Below, in pieces: positions 45,621 through 56,772 of a DNA stretch of 64,000 nucleotides; position 1 is the stretch's first letter, and each line of letters begins with the position of its first letter. The notes beneath the pieces were generated by a model that was not told the origin of the DNA, searched no databases, and saw only the letters and a program-made list of their open reading frames with translations. The DNA comes from Cordilura impudica. Lineage: Eukaryota > Arthropoda > Insecta > Diptera > Scathophagidae. A program made the translations under genes and the position numbers. The DNA lies in assembly GCA_963682025.1 (NCBI GenBank), contig CAVMKG010000306.1:93501-157500 (forward strand), read 5' to 3'.

Positions 45621-47324
45621 GATTTTATTCTAACTTTAACACAAACAATTTATTTTTTTAACATATTTTTGTTTTCTAACACCTGTGGTATCGTCTGCAA
45701 CAGGATATTGAGAGTTCCTGTAACAAAAGGTACGAACAGAAAAAAAATATTAACCTGGCAAAGACTTGAGTTTGACTAATTCATAAAAACGTACTTGCCA
45801 GAAGGACTTTTAAAAAGGACTAGCAATAAAAGCGAACACTAAGAGAAGAGAGAACAATTAAATTCCATAATAAGTATCAGTTTTATAATGCTTTTATGAA
45901 TTTTCTTATAAAAATGTATTTAATTTATTTTTCATATATTTCACTTCACAAATTATAAACGCATTTATGCGTAAGATATTTATGTTGTACAAACGAGCTC
46001 ATGAAATTTACTTTCATTTCCTGTGCTATACTTTTTTTTTTTTTTTGTTTTTGTATGGCAGCAAACATTATGTTTACTTGCAAAATACACAGATTTTAAC
46101 AAACTTTTCTACTTTTCACTACTACGTGTTCTTAGGTTAAGGAGTAGTGGTGCTGCTGCCGCTGTTGCTGCTGCTCATGCTGGCTCAACTTCCACTTTTA
46201 CCACTAACTTAGAATACAAGATTTACATTACTTGCCATAGATTTTCACTCCTTAACTATGTTATCAACTCCCCTGTGCTCCACTGGTAAGATGGAAAAAC
46301 AACAACTAACTAAAGAAGAAGAAAAAAGAGAGGAAATTCAAAACGAGGTGGAAAATTTAAGAACTTAAGCGATAAAAAAGTATGAAATTTTCTTTTTTGG
46401 CGGCATTTTAGAACATCTGCTGTTTACAACTTAAACTGTTTGAACATTGTAAAAATGAAAAAAACCAAAAAACGAAAAACAAAATAAAGCTCAAAAGGTT
46501 TCTGGCAGAACGTGAAAGTACCTCTGAACAAACATAATAACAGCATTTTAATTAGGTTAACATTGCTGTACCAAACAGGCTGAACAGTTGGGGAATTTTA
46601 TAAGTTTAAAGCGTTGGCTGTATGTGTGGCGATATCTATCCTCCTAAACCGGTTTGTGGACGTATCATTCTGGTTGAACATACGATGTTGGTTGTAGGCG
46701 CGGACATGCAGAAACAAACCAAATTCTAGAATTCGGTTGATAACGAGCCACAAACACTCAACACAGACAAAAACCCAGGAAAGCCCAACCCCCACCCATC
46801 CCTTGCAAATACAAAAGAAAACAAAAAAAAAACTTTTATATGTTACAAAAAGTGTGAGCAAGAGTCGTATTTAAGTTGGTTCATACAGTTTTTGGCATAA
46901 CAAATGTTATGTTAAGTGTGTGATACTGACAGTCTCTTATGGGAACTAAAAACATGATGTTTATTTGTCGGAATTCTGTCGGTATGTGTGTTTAATGTTT
47001 GATTGTATGTGTATTTTAACGGACAATTGCGTTACAGCTGTGCTTATTTTGTGTTTTCGTTTGTTTCACTTGACTCCCTTTCAATGGGTGGAGTAATTTA
47101 TAATTGATTAAAAGGATTAATCAAAATTTAATTTCACGTCTTTAAAAGTGTTTGTTGGTGCATGAGGAAAAATTTAGAACATAATTAAAAAAATTTTGGT
47201 TTGATAGATTTTTTTTCTTTTTTTAATTAATCAACACTCAGGGGATGCCCCCTACAGATGCAGTGCATTGTGTTGATCTCAGGAAAATAGGTTAAGGAGG
47301 AAAGAGGGAGTAGTGTATTCATTT
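45621..47324. other. No supported gene
   Basis: A frame at 46023-46289 contains an Ala-rich patch made by GCTGCT repeats after a T-run; it lacks homology cues. A frame at 46598-46861 (minus) is likewise unsupported. This is one of the least repetitive stretches of the window. Confidence 0.4.
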
Positions 47325-47424
47325 TTTTTTTTTGCAGCGACAGACCAAAGCCTCTGGTGGGAATCGAACCCACGACCCCTCGCATGATAGGCGAGCACGC
47401 TACCTACTCACCTACCGGGGCGCT
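47325..47424 (-). mobile_element. tRNA-derived SINE (or tRNA pseudogene)
   Basis: On the minus strand, 47421-47350 folds as a tRNA: D-arm region TAGGTGAGTAGGTAGCG, anticodon stem CTCGC/GCGAG with loop CTATCAT, and T-arm GTGGG/CCCAC. The B box GGTTCGATTCC is a perfect match to the Pol III consensus. The acceptor stem has two mismatches (C-A and G-A). Instead of a terminator it runs into GGTCTGTCGCTGC and A12-13. That head-plus-A-tail structure points to a tRNA-related SINE rather than a working tRNA; the anticodon position would read ATC. Confidence 0.65.
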
Positions 47425-48169
47425 TAGATTTAGTTTTCTTTAAATAAAAACACTGAAATTAGAAAAACAAAATTTCAGAGAATTTGTAAATAATATTTCA
47501 CAAATTTGAGAAATCGTAAAAATTTATTAAAAGATCAGAAGAAGTAACCAAAAACTTCAATTGAGATTTTGTTTGGAATATATTAACCCTTTCAACACCA
47601 ATGATTGCAATATTTATAGCCCATTATTATAACTGACACATTTTCCACAATTTTGCCAATACTGACTTATATCGATAAAGGACAGGTGTAGCTTTAGATT
47701 ATGCCAATTACAGTAAAGGCCCTGCTCTCCGGATAATCGATAACGCCAGAAAATGTAATGTTTTCATTAAAAATAAAATCTTTGCGAGAATATCGCTTGA
47801 TTTAATCTTTTTAGGATTATCGTTTATTTATTTTCAAAGTATGCACCAGAAAACATTTACACATTCAACTGAAATTGAGTAACGCATAATACAGAAAAAA
47901 TTCAAGGAAAATATATGTTCTGTGAATCCCCGAATAATAAAAAAAAAAAAATTCTCTTACGAAAGCGAAAAAAGCAACAAAAAAAATTCTTAAAAATTAA
48001 TATTAGACCAATATAATTTTTAGAAATATTTTCAATCCCAATGACGTTTTGTCGGGTTTAATTGAACTAGCGATATCAAAATTTTAGTTTATCGTGTTTT
48101 CGGATATATCTATATTCCAACAGGACCCTAATATAACTGGGAAATATGTGTTTTTAAACTGTTTCTTTT
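47425..48169. other. No supported gene
   Basis: At 47584-47600 TTAACCCTTTCAACACC resembles a piggyBac-type terminus with no partner identified. Otherwise AT-rich. Confidence 0.4.
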
Positions 48170-48184
48170 AACTCATACTTTCTA

Positions 48185-48219
<35 letters not shown>

Positions 48220-48592
48220 GCTATGGGGCACTCATTCCCTCCCATTAAATCGATCAGAAACCCACGGTCTTGTAGTGACTATAGATAATTTTTGGGGTAG
48301 TCACGCACAGTCACGGAGAGATTAAAACCCCACTTCCCCTCATCCTATCGATCTGAACCTTTGTCCATAGACCTATTGTGGCCGAAGATTAATTTTGGAT
48401 AGTCACACACATCAACGTTCAGTCACGGAGTGATTTTAACTCCATTTTCCCCTCATCCAATCAATCTGAAACTTGGTCCACAGACTTGTTGTGACCAAAG
48501 ATTAATTTTAAAATTATCACGCAAGGTCACGCAGAGTCACTGAGAAATTCAAAATTCATATGCATAAGGAAAGAGTTTTAATAAAAACCCAC
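48170..48592 (+). repeat. Repeat family C with (CTGT)n
   Basis: ACTCATACTTTCTAT(CTGT)n with about nine units (48185-48220), then three tandem units as in the copy at 17195, ending TTCATATGCATAAGGAAAGA and TTTTAATAAAAACCC. It ends directly at the terminus of the inverse 3-kb element. Confidence 0.7.
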
Positions 48593-49310
48593 CCCAATGT
48601 GCAGAGGGTATATATAAGTTTTTCAATACGTTTGTAATAATAAGAAAAACAATTTTGGACCCATAAAATATACATATTTGTGATCCTTATAACAAGCGGA
48701 GTTGATATAGCGATGTCCGTCTGTCCGTCTGTGGAAATCACGATGGCGGCTTCAATCGGGCAGCTTAGGTGCTCGTTGGCATAACAAATAATTCACTAAC
48801 GTCCTGAATAGTTTTATTTTTACAATCGTCGAAATCGGTTAATTAGGTCCCCAGAATTGCATGAAGTAAAAAAGCCTTGAAAAAATATGATGTGTCTGTT
48901 GTTCTTGTCACAATCACGCCCTCAATAGGATAACTGGAGCGCTCGTTTTTAGTGAGAATGATTGATTGACCAACATCATGAGAAGGTTTCTGTTTCAAAA
49001 ATCATGAAAATCGGTTTAATATGTCCGAGAAATCACTGAAGAAGTAAAATAAATTGAAAAAAATATATGTTTCTGTATTGTTCTTGTTGGTATTCTAAAT
49101 GTGTTATTCTTGTCATACCTTCACTTGTTGCTTTTGTGGTCGTTGTGGTAATAATATAATAAAAACTAACCACATTTTTTTATCAACTCTGGTAGAAAAA
49201 TTTAAGTTTCCATTGTTTTGGCCTCACAAAAAAAATTTGTTAGATCATTTTTGTCATCGCCACGAGCAAGCCTGCAAAGTTTCAGATCAATTGGTCAGTT
49301 GTTTAAAATT

Positions 49311-49725
49311 ATTATTATTATATATATGTTTATTTGCACCAAATTTGATTATATTACATTTAGTTTGGCCTCAGCGCCTTTAAGGCCTTATTGAGGCAAG
49401 TTGGCAAGATAATAATTACATATGTACATATGTACAAATAAAGAAAATATAGTATTACATAATGGAATAAAATTTGTATTTAAAATTTAAAATTATTTTT
49501 ATAAAAACTTTACTTTGAGAAAAAGTACATCAGAAAAATAAAATGTTTACATCAGAAGCGCTTCAAAAGCTGAGCATAAATATTCCTTAACGGAGGATTT
49601 AAACATCGAAATTCTGTTAAGAGATTTTAACTCATCTGTTAAACTATTATATTTGATACCACCAGTGTAGTCAATACGTTGTTTTGTTTTTTCCAATCTG
49701 CATCTTGGAGTTCTTAAATTTGAAT
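49311..49725 (-). mobile_element. 5'-truncated LINE tail inserted in 3-kb copy 3
   Basis: On the minus strand it reads RTPRCRLEKTKQRIDYTGGI then KYNSLTDELKSLNRISMFKS-SVKEYLCSAFEALLM and a stop, the extreme C-terminus of a non-LTR retrotransposon ORF2 (YNSLP.ELK...FK..LK.YL pattern). A 3' UTR and an ATT/AAT trinucleotide tail (about 49310-49325) follow. Other copies of the 3-kb element are continuous at this point, which fixes it as an insertion. The ATT-type tail suggests a family other than the Jockey element at 22.7 kb. Confidence 0.7.
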
Positions 49726-49975
49726 CTATCCAAAATTTTGACTACAAGCAGACACTACGAGTTAATATAAAAGGAGTATAAATTCACCCACATCTAAAGC
49801 AAATACTGCTAAACTACCTGTTGTTAATAAAAAAAAAAAAAAACAATGTAAATTTACCGAAAAATAATTTATGTATTAATTTATTTAAAGAAAACACAAC
49901 AATAACTTTTGATGTTGTGTTTTTTGTGTGTGACATTAACATATACATACATTAAATAATTTAATAATATACATA

Positions 49976-50620
49976 TCGCACCTGTACCTCTAAAGTGAGT
50001 CAACTAAAAATTTACAAATTTGCAGTAGAGGCAAAAAGCGGATTTTTTAATATTTACTATAAAATTTAAAAACGGTTGTTTCATTGTAAAGAATTACGAA
50101 AAATAAGTATAGAACAGTAGCTGTTTTTGCGATTTTTAAGTGATCAGCAAAAAGAACAATTCTTTTGTGTGGAACTCAAAATATGTCGTTTTAGTGGATC
50201 ATAAAGAAGCTACTCTTATAACACAAAGAGGGTTAATACGGTATTTTTGATGTGTAAACATCTATACGAGCAGGGGGTAAATTTCTAATTCACAATACAA
50301 TCACAAAAACAGCGTGATATGTGAGCGTAAGTTCTTACGCGTAACATGTAAGCATTAAGACAAATCGGTGTGACATGATTGTTTGGTGAAAAAATAATGA
50401 CATGTAATAACCTTTTTGTCGCTGTTTTCCACATTTTATTTATTACCAGATGTTTACACATCTCCCCTGTTATCGGACTCACATGATTTTTTTGCTATAG
50501 GCTAGAAAAATCGATGTAAGACTTTTACAGTGGATAGATATGACCACCGTGTATCGTTTTCTTTCAAAAAGTGAAAATTGGAAAATTTTGAGTTGACTCA
50601 CTTTAGAGGTACAGGTGCGA
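49976..50620. mobile_element. TA-flanked MITE, 645 bp, perfect 30-bp TIRs
   Basis: Both ends begin TCGCACCTGTACCTCTAAAG and stay identical for 30 bp, or 38 bp with one mismatch. TA stands on each side (49974-75, 50621-22). Copy 1 of the host element has the unoccupied site (complement of 15826-15845: ATACATATATTCTAT) with a single TA, so the duplication is real. TA target points to the Tc1/mariner-pogo superfamily. No coding; repeat G lies inside it. Confidence 0.88.
50243..50490. repeat. Repeat G, inside the MITE
   Basis: GATGTGTAAACATCT (50249-50263) and its exact complement AGATGTTTACACATC (50451-50465) form 15-bp inverted repeats. Shared blocks with 59745-60085 are CACAATACAATCACAAAAAC and CATCTCCCCTGT.ATCGGACT. 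Nature unknown. Confidence 0.55.
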
Positions 50621-51741
50621 TATATTCTATTTATGTATACCCATAACAACCGCATGTTAAAAATAAATCAGTATATTATTTTATTTATATAAAATTCTGC
50701 AATATTTTGTTTTAAGGAAAATACATTTCTTTTTCATTAACAAACGGAGTGTCACTTCATTTTGCTCAGTGTGACTATACCACAGTAGATGACGCCACCA
50801 TTTTTGTTATAATTAGCTTTGCAATAGTTATTTCTATTTTAACATGAATGTGAACATTTTCAATTAGATATCAAACACAACAACGTTAAAAGTATACACA
50901 GAGCTGAGTAAAGAAGAAGCAATGTGTTTTTTTTTTTGCTTTAAAAACAGTTCTACATAGTTATATAAAATTATTATTCTGCTTTACCTACAAAATATAT
51001 GATTGCGATTACATATAATTTTTAAAAATTGTTTATAATTACTAAAGCATTACTATTCACATGAATACAAAATTGCTCCTTTTAAATTTGCCATTGAAAT
51101 TTAAGAAAATATCAATTCCAAAAAAAAAACTCGAATTCAAGTTTCGAATTATAAATTAGAAAATATGAATTGAATTTAGGAAAATCATAGTAAAACGTCG
51201 GAAATAATAACTTGAAATTTAGAACACATCAATTGAATTTTTAAAATCAATTGAATTTTTATAAATTTTATTCTTTAAACACAAATTGAAATTCAAAAAA
51301 CACCAAATATGTTTACATTTAAAAAAAAATTGCCATTCAGGAGACATAAATTTAAATTCAATGAAGTTTAGAATTGCGAACATAAAAATTGTTACATAAA
51401 TAAAGCGGAATTTGATGAGAATGTTATTTATATATTATTTTTCACAATTTTTTTTGATGAAAATTTGAAGTTATTCAGAATTAAAGATAACAAATTATTT
51501 TATTTAAAATTTTTGGTACATTTGGTTTTTTTCGTTTGAAATTGAAATTTGAATTGAAATTTGAAACCCAAAAAATTAAGTTCGATAATAATGCCCTGGT
51601 AGTAGTATTTGGAGCCAATAAATGCAAATATATTTTATCAGCATAATTTAATTCAAAATCAAAAATCTGATAGTGAAAACTCCCTTTTAATATGTAAAAA
51701 ACAAATTATTTTCCAAATATGGCAATATTTTAACAAACAAA

Positions 51742-52509
51742 AATACCCTATACCACTATGTGCTGCTATTTGTAACTAACAAAAATATTTGACCTAGACC
51801 CATCTTCCATTATACCGTTCGAATCAGAATCACTTTCTGAGTCGATTTAACGATGTCCGTCCGTCCGTCTGTGTGTCCATGTAAACCTTGTAATCAAACT
51901 GCAGGTCGCAAATATGAATATATTTTGACGAAAGTTGGTATATAAGCTTTCGTCGGCAGCGAGATGAACGCTATTGAAATTGGTGAGAATCGGTCCATGT
52001 TCAGACCTAGCCCCCATATAAATGATCCCTATGAAATCGACATAAATTGCCATAAGATCCAAATTATCATACAAATCTTAGTCAAATTGGGTTTGTATGT
52101 ATATATTACATCCATTAATCTGTAGTGCGAAAATGATTCCTATTGGACAACTCTTAGTCATAGGCCCCATATAGAGCTGTTTCCCGATCTTCACCTAAAT
52201 CTATCAAAAAATAAAAATATTGCACTGATTCTTCTCAAATTTTGTTTGTATATATTTTTGCAAAATACAAGAGACTTTACCAACCATGGTCAGGATCGGT
52301 CCATTTTTGGACCTAGTCCCCATATAGATATAGCATCTGATATGAACTTTTTCATATCTGCAGCCAAAAAAATTAATAAAAATGCCACTCAAATTTGGTT
52401 TATGCTTATTTTCTATATCCAATTAGTTGGGCCTAAGAGATAAGGTCTCTAAACGCATGGTATAGGGTATCGTATAGTCGGTCTAGACCGACTATAATTT
52501 TCTTATTTG
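51742..52509 (-). mobile_element. Family A DINE-like element, copy 4
   Basis: Inverse complete copy from ATACCCTATACCACTATGTG to the hairpin AGTCGGTCTAGACCGACT and TTTTCTTATTTG. It has only a short GTCC tract. A 20-bp stretch with TTGGACAACTCTTAGTCATA (about 52143) is not seen in the other copies. Inserted in 3-kb copy 3. Confidence 0.85.
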
Positions 52510-53032
52510 TTTTGTTATTATTTTGTTACTCCATCCGACCTATACGGCCGCAATGAAGAATTATTTGGCCAGTTAAAAGAAACTATACAGCCAACTCCAA
52601 CAAGCACGATTTAACGCATATAGCCACCCTACACAACCACTACCTTCGCAATTGAGGTTAGGGCGAGCTATTTAATTTGCAAAAACTTAAACTAAATTAA
52701 ACGAGAGGTTATGTCATATAACCGCAAACGCATGCATATAGGTATATAACCTAAATGGATGCCGATCAGCAACCACGATGACCAAAAAGCAAACACCGAC
52801 ACGTGTTTTCTTTTGGCCGAAATAATAGAAAAGCCGAAAACGATGTTTCCTCGATGGAGCGCGAATTAATAATGTGAGAGAGCTTTATAGACCAACTCTT
52901 GAAATAAACAAAAACCATCTGTTAAGTGGATCAACCCAAAGAATTTGCTGAAATAATTTGGTATTAAATTTAATAAACTGTTTACTTTTTCAAATATTTT
53001 GTTTTCTTTTATTATCAATACTCAAACTTTTT

Positions 53033-53340
53033 ATGATGGATTTGATTATTTTTAGTAGTAATGTATGGGCAAAAAATACATAATTGTGTAAAAATAGTAA
53101 TTAAAAAAAAAACTACGTATTCCGAATATATAATGGCTATATTATTGGAAAATATTAGCCCTTGCATCACTGATCAATTATTAGTAAAGATGTCACTAAA
53201 CGAATTAGATTTGTAAATTTTTTCCAAGAAAAATATTGACATTGTTAATAATTCCAGGAACATGAGATTTTCAAAAAACTTTTATCTAAAGACAGTTAAG
53301 AAATATCTGGAGTCTACGAGAATTCGAAATAAAAAGGAAA
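53033..53340. repeat. Segment shared with 13560-13832 (inverse)
   Basis: Complementary match described at 13560. It places the 3-kb element and neighbouring LINE tail within one larger duplicated block in opposite orientations. Confidence 0.7.
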
Positions 53341-53461
53341 AAACGACACCAGCAACAACTGAGAGAAAATAAAAAATTATTAAATCCAGAATACATCTCC
53401 TTCCGAAACCACAGAGTGGAATGTGTGATGATAAATGACGAGCGCCCAAGACATTCGAGTA

Positions 53462-53827
53462 TCTATAATATTAATAGGCAAGGCAATTTCTTGTGACCGA
53501 TGTAAGTTTCACAGTTTTACCCTAATTTTGAGAAAAGGTTTATGATTTGAATGGTATTTCTTTTTCGCTGTTACCCAGATTTACAGATTTTCATCGTCTG
53601 GAATATTTTTTTGGAGTTATGATCGTTTAAAGTTGCTACCAACACATACATAAAAATATACAATACTATGTGTGTGTTTATTAAATTTGTTAATGTGTTA
53701 ATGTGTTGAATTTGTTTTCTTCATTTAAAATGAGATGATTGTAAGCATACCTTTAGGGTCTTTATTAAATGAAAAAATAAAATTTCCTAGAATTTGCACT
53801 TGAATTTCGAGTGCTGGAATCTGTTAG
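53462..53827 (+). mobile_element. Short Helitron, complete, 366 bp
   Basis: Begins TCTATAATATTAATAGGCAA after an A and ends with the perfect hairpin CACTTGAATTTCGAGTG, a 12-nt spacer and TTAG before T. TTAG instead of CTAG is shared with the copy at 13213, in agreement with their origin by duplication of the same insertion. Confidence 0.8.
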
Positions 53828-54820
53828 TATATATAAAAGCGGGAGTGGTATCAGTAATTAAACCAATATTTTTAAAGGACATCTTTGTTGTAAATGCAAG
53901 TGAAAAGTGTATTCCAGAATTGAAAGGTTCATCAAAAAAAATTCTTGATAATTAAAAATAGTCATCTGGTAAGCTTAAGCGTCATGCCCCTATGCTACAG
54001 CTTTACTTTACTAACTCCGGACCTCTTTCTACCTTATAGTTTAGAGGTTTTAGCAAATACTTCTCTATTTGGATCTGTCTTGTGCCGCTGTTTTGGCTTT
54101 TCTAGGCTCGCTCCTTTTTTCTGTCAGAATACTGTTGATAGTGTCCTGCAAAAATATTCTTCTTCTTCCTCTGCTTCCCGTACCACTCGGTCTTGCTTCT
54201 GATACCCGTTTCTGCAGGCGATTCTCTGGCAGTCTAGCAACATGTCCAAATCATCTTAGCTTAGTGCGTTCGAGTTTGTTGTTCAGCGGTTCTGTATTTA
54301 GCCTGGCTCGCATAATGTCGTTCTGGTCTGGTTTTACCGGCCACACATCGTAAGTAGTTATTTCTGATGCCTGAATTCTGTTTTGATTTTTTTTTTTGTA
54401 AGCGACCTTGATTCGCAGCCCGTTGAAACTTCTCTTTTACTGGTGAAGTTTCTGTTTAAGGCGAAGTACAAATTGGCAGTTATGGCTCTTCTGCGTTTCA
54501 AGTACCTGTCCTTTTTTCCGTCTTCGTTAATTGTGACTCCCAAGTAGCGGAAGTTTTCAACTTGCTTTAATAATCCGGATCCTATGTAAATTTGACGATG
54601 ATTTCTATCGCGGTTTATTATAATGGTTTCTGTTTTCCTTGCATTTAGACGGAGGTCTCTTCTGGATATTTTGTTCACGTCATCTGTGTATGCTAACACT
54701 GAAACTTTCACTGGTTGCATGTTCCAATTTACTACCGTCATTGGGATAAATGAATCACTGCGTTTTGGCGTTTCCTGGCCAAACATTTTTAACCTTTTAT
54801 ACTTTTTCCTTATCTTCACG
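53828..54820 (-). pseudogene. Non-LTR retrotransposon ORF2, C-terminal region
   Basis: From 54820 leftward: AYTDDVNKIS (palm, degenerate FADD box), DLRLNARKTETIIINRD, then LKQVENFRYLGVTINEDGKK and RRRAITANLYFAL, the classic post-palm and thumb of CR1/RTE-type LINEs. After a frame break at 54358 come TYDVWPVKPDQNDIMRARLN and KLRWFGHVARLPENRLQKRV (about 54350-54200), typical of the C-terminal segment, then the end described at 12862 and a 3' UTR. Several breaks; inactive. A Helitron inserted in its 3' UTR. Confidence 0.75.
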
Positions 54821-56599
54821 TTTGTTTTCTTAGTTTTTTAGTATAACTCAAGAATCATTGAGGATTTCTCATTTCATTTCTTTACAAATATTATGGCTTA
54901 GGCTTACTATTAAACGTATTATATTAATTCTTATTAATATAATTAATACAATTATACTAATTACACTAATACTAAGCGTATAAGTGTTAATTGCTATAAT
55001 TACTATTTATAGCCTGAGAGCCACAAATCCTTTGCAGTTGTTACTATACTGGCCTAGTGCTTTCATTCTGACTTAGAATTTCTCAGCCCCCACAATTACT
55101 CTACAATATTCTAGTGGGTTTTTTACTTCAGTAAACCTTTATCAAATTCAAAGAGGTTGAGGTCTAAAAATTTTATTTCCTTCGTTTTTTTTAATAGAAG
55201 TTCCCATGTTGGTTGCTTTAAATCCAGGCGATATTCGCGGGTCCCTTAGTTTTTTCTCCAGAAATTCAGAACATTTAAAGTCATTAAACCGACCCACGTT
55301 TTAAGACAATGCACTTTACTTTCTATGCCTTCTAATCTAATTCTCTACTACATATTCTGCCTAAAAATTTAGGTAAACCAATTGCTGAGTTTCTGGCAAA
55401 TGTTTGCTCTGCAAGACCAACGAACAACAACAAGAGTGTTTCGAAACAAGTGAAAAGCAAACACACGTATCTTAAACAAATTACACATACATACAAATGC
55501 TTAAGGATATAAACATGTCCATACATTCTAACACATACTAGCCCCCTCCCCATCGAGTCTAATCTAATCCAATGTAAAACTTGTTGGAAAAGCACAATAA
55601 ACTTGCCACTGCTGCAGGGCACAAAGTATTAAGGTTTATTCACTCTTATTACGTGGACAACGATTAAACCAACAGCAATGACAACAACAACAACAACAGT
55701 ATTAACAAAACTAGAAACACCAAAACAACTGTGTTTACAACAAACACACCACCTGCCAAAGTACGAGAACAAATGAGCGATCTTCATCATCAAGCAGTCC
55801 TTTATTTTCCTTTATTTCATGGTTAAGCCACTGAAAGTGTTTTGCATGTGGTGTTTAAATGCACATGAATGTACATATACATTTGTTTTGAAATGTATGA
55901 GTGTGTGTGTTTTTTTAATGTATTTTTCCAAGTTGTTGTTGCTCTTTTTGTTTACATAAAACACCACTTAAGTGTTACTTAAACATCAAACGCTAAACAA
56001 CTTTTTTCACTTTGATGTTACAAAAAAAAAAAAAGAAAAAGATTTTGAACGTTATAAAAAAAAAAAATTAGGTAAACTCGAAATATTTATAATAAAAAAA
56101 AAAAACAAAAACAACAACTCATATACAAACACATACGTTTGGAATACATGCAAATATGTGGGGTGACTTATGATTCTCTTTGCATAGGCCACATACATAC
56201 ATAAATGTTGAATTATTGAAGCTAATCTAAGTGAACACATTTCTTTTGTCGCCTCTTTCAAGAACATTTTAATAATTTAATATTCTTCTTTAGAAAATTT
56301 TGCAGTTAGTTTGCACTTTTCTTTTATAATTGCTTTGAGTAAGTGAAGAGTAAATTTGCCGCAAGAATTTGTTTTTTTCTTCTTTATAATAGAAATTTAT
56401 AAGCATGAATAGAATAATTCTATGTACGTTGCCGAGGCAAAGGCAGGAAAAAACTTTTGAATAAATGTGTAAAACAATGAAATCTAAATAAGTAAGATAA
56501 CAATAGGTGTCCGGCCAAGGGTGTTAGATTCAAAACATATTAAACATAATAAGAGAAAAAAATATTTTTCTCTATGTCACTTACCGAATTAAAAAGAAA
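54821..56599. other. No supported gene; repeat H copy
   Basis: Repeat H at 55030-55110 (TACTGGCCTAGTGCTTTCAT). (CAA)n tract at about 55681-55698 and A-runs at 56020-56110. Frames in this stretch (for example 55332-55622 minus) have no recognisable motif. Confidence 0.45.
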
Positions 56600-56665
56600 C
56601 AAGAAAGAGTGTTAAATTCGGCTGTGCCGAATTTTTTGACACCCTCCGCCTGAGTCTTAAACTCT
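56600..56665 (+). mobile_element. Start fragment of the 3-kb element
   Basis: AAGAAAGAGTGTTAAATTCGGCTG, hairpin ATTCGGCTGTGCCGAAT and ACACCCTCCGCC match the first 60 bp of copies 1 and 2; the remainder is absent. Confidence 0.6.
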
Positions 56666-56772
56666 ATATTAAACCCAATGTTGAGTACGGCTACCACTAT
56701 TAAACTTTTGCCGATACGGACACATTAATTCCGAATACCAAAATTCAAATGATTCTTGGCTTAATATTATTA

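Larger units (their letters stand above)
48593..53032 (-). mobile_element. 3-kb non-coding element, copy 3 (inverse), with three insertions
   Basis: Read leftward it matches copies 1 and 2 from the start hairpin region (about 53000) to the end near 48593, where TGCAGAGGGTATATATAAG is the complement of the terminal block. Three foreign pieces interrupt it: a family A element (51742-52509), a TA-flanked MITE (49976-50620) and a LINE tail (about 49311-49725). Without these its length agrees with copy 1. Confidence 0.8.

Noticed and set aside
46023..46289. Possible secreted Ala-rich protein (hydrophobic start, poly-Ala)
   Set aside because: The hydrophobic start is a T-run and the Ala stretch a GCT/GCC microsatellite; no cleavage site, exon structure or family pattern to support it.
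47350..47421. Functional tRNA with anticodon ATC
   Set aside because: Two mismatches in the acceptor stem, no Pol III terminator and a following A-run fit a SINE or pseudogene better.
17195..48592. Extending the inverted duplication beyond 16822/48593 by the repeat C copies at 17195 and 48170
   Set aside because: Both repeat C copies have the same orientation, whereas an inverted duplication would place them in opposite orientations.
54069..54353. Plus-strand 94-codon frame
   Set aside because: Antisense of LINE ORF2 C-terminal coding sequence.
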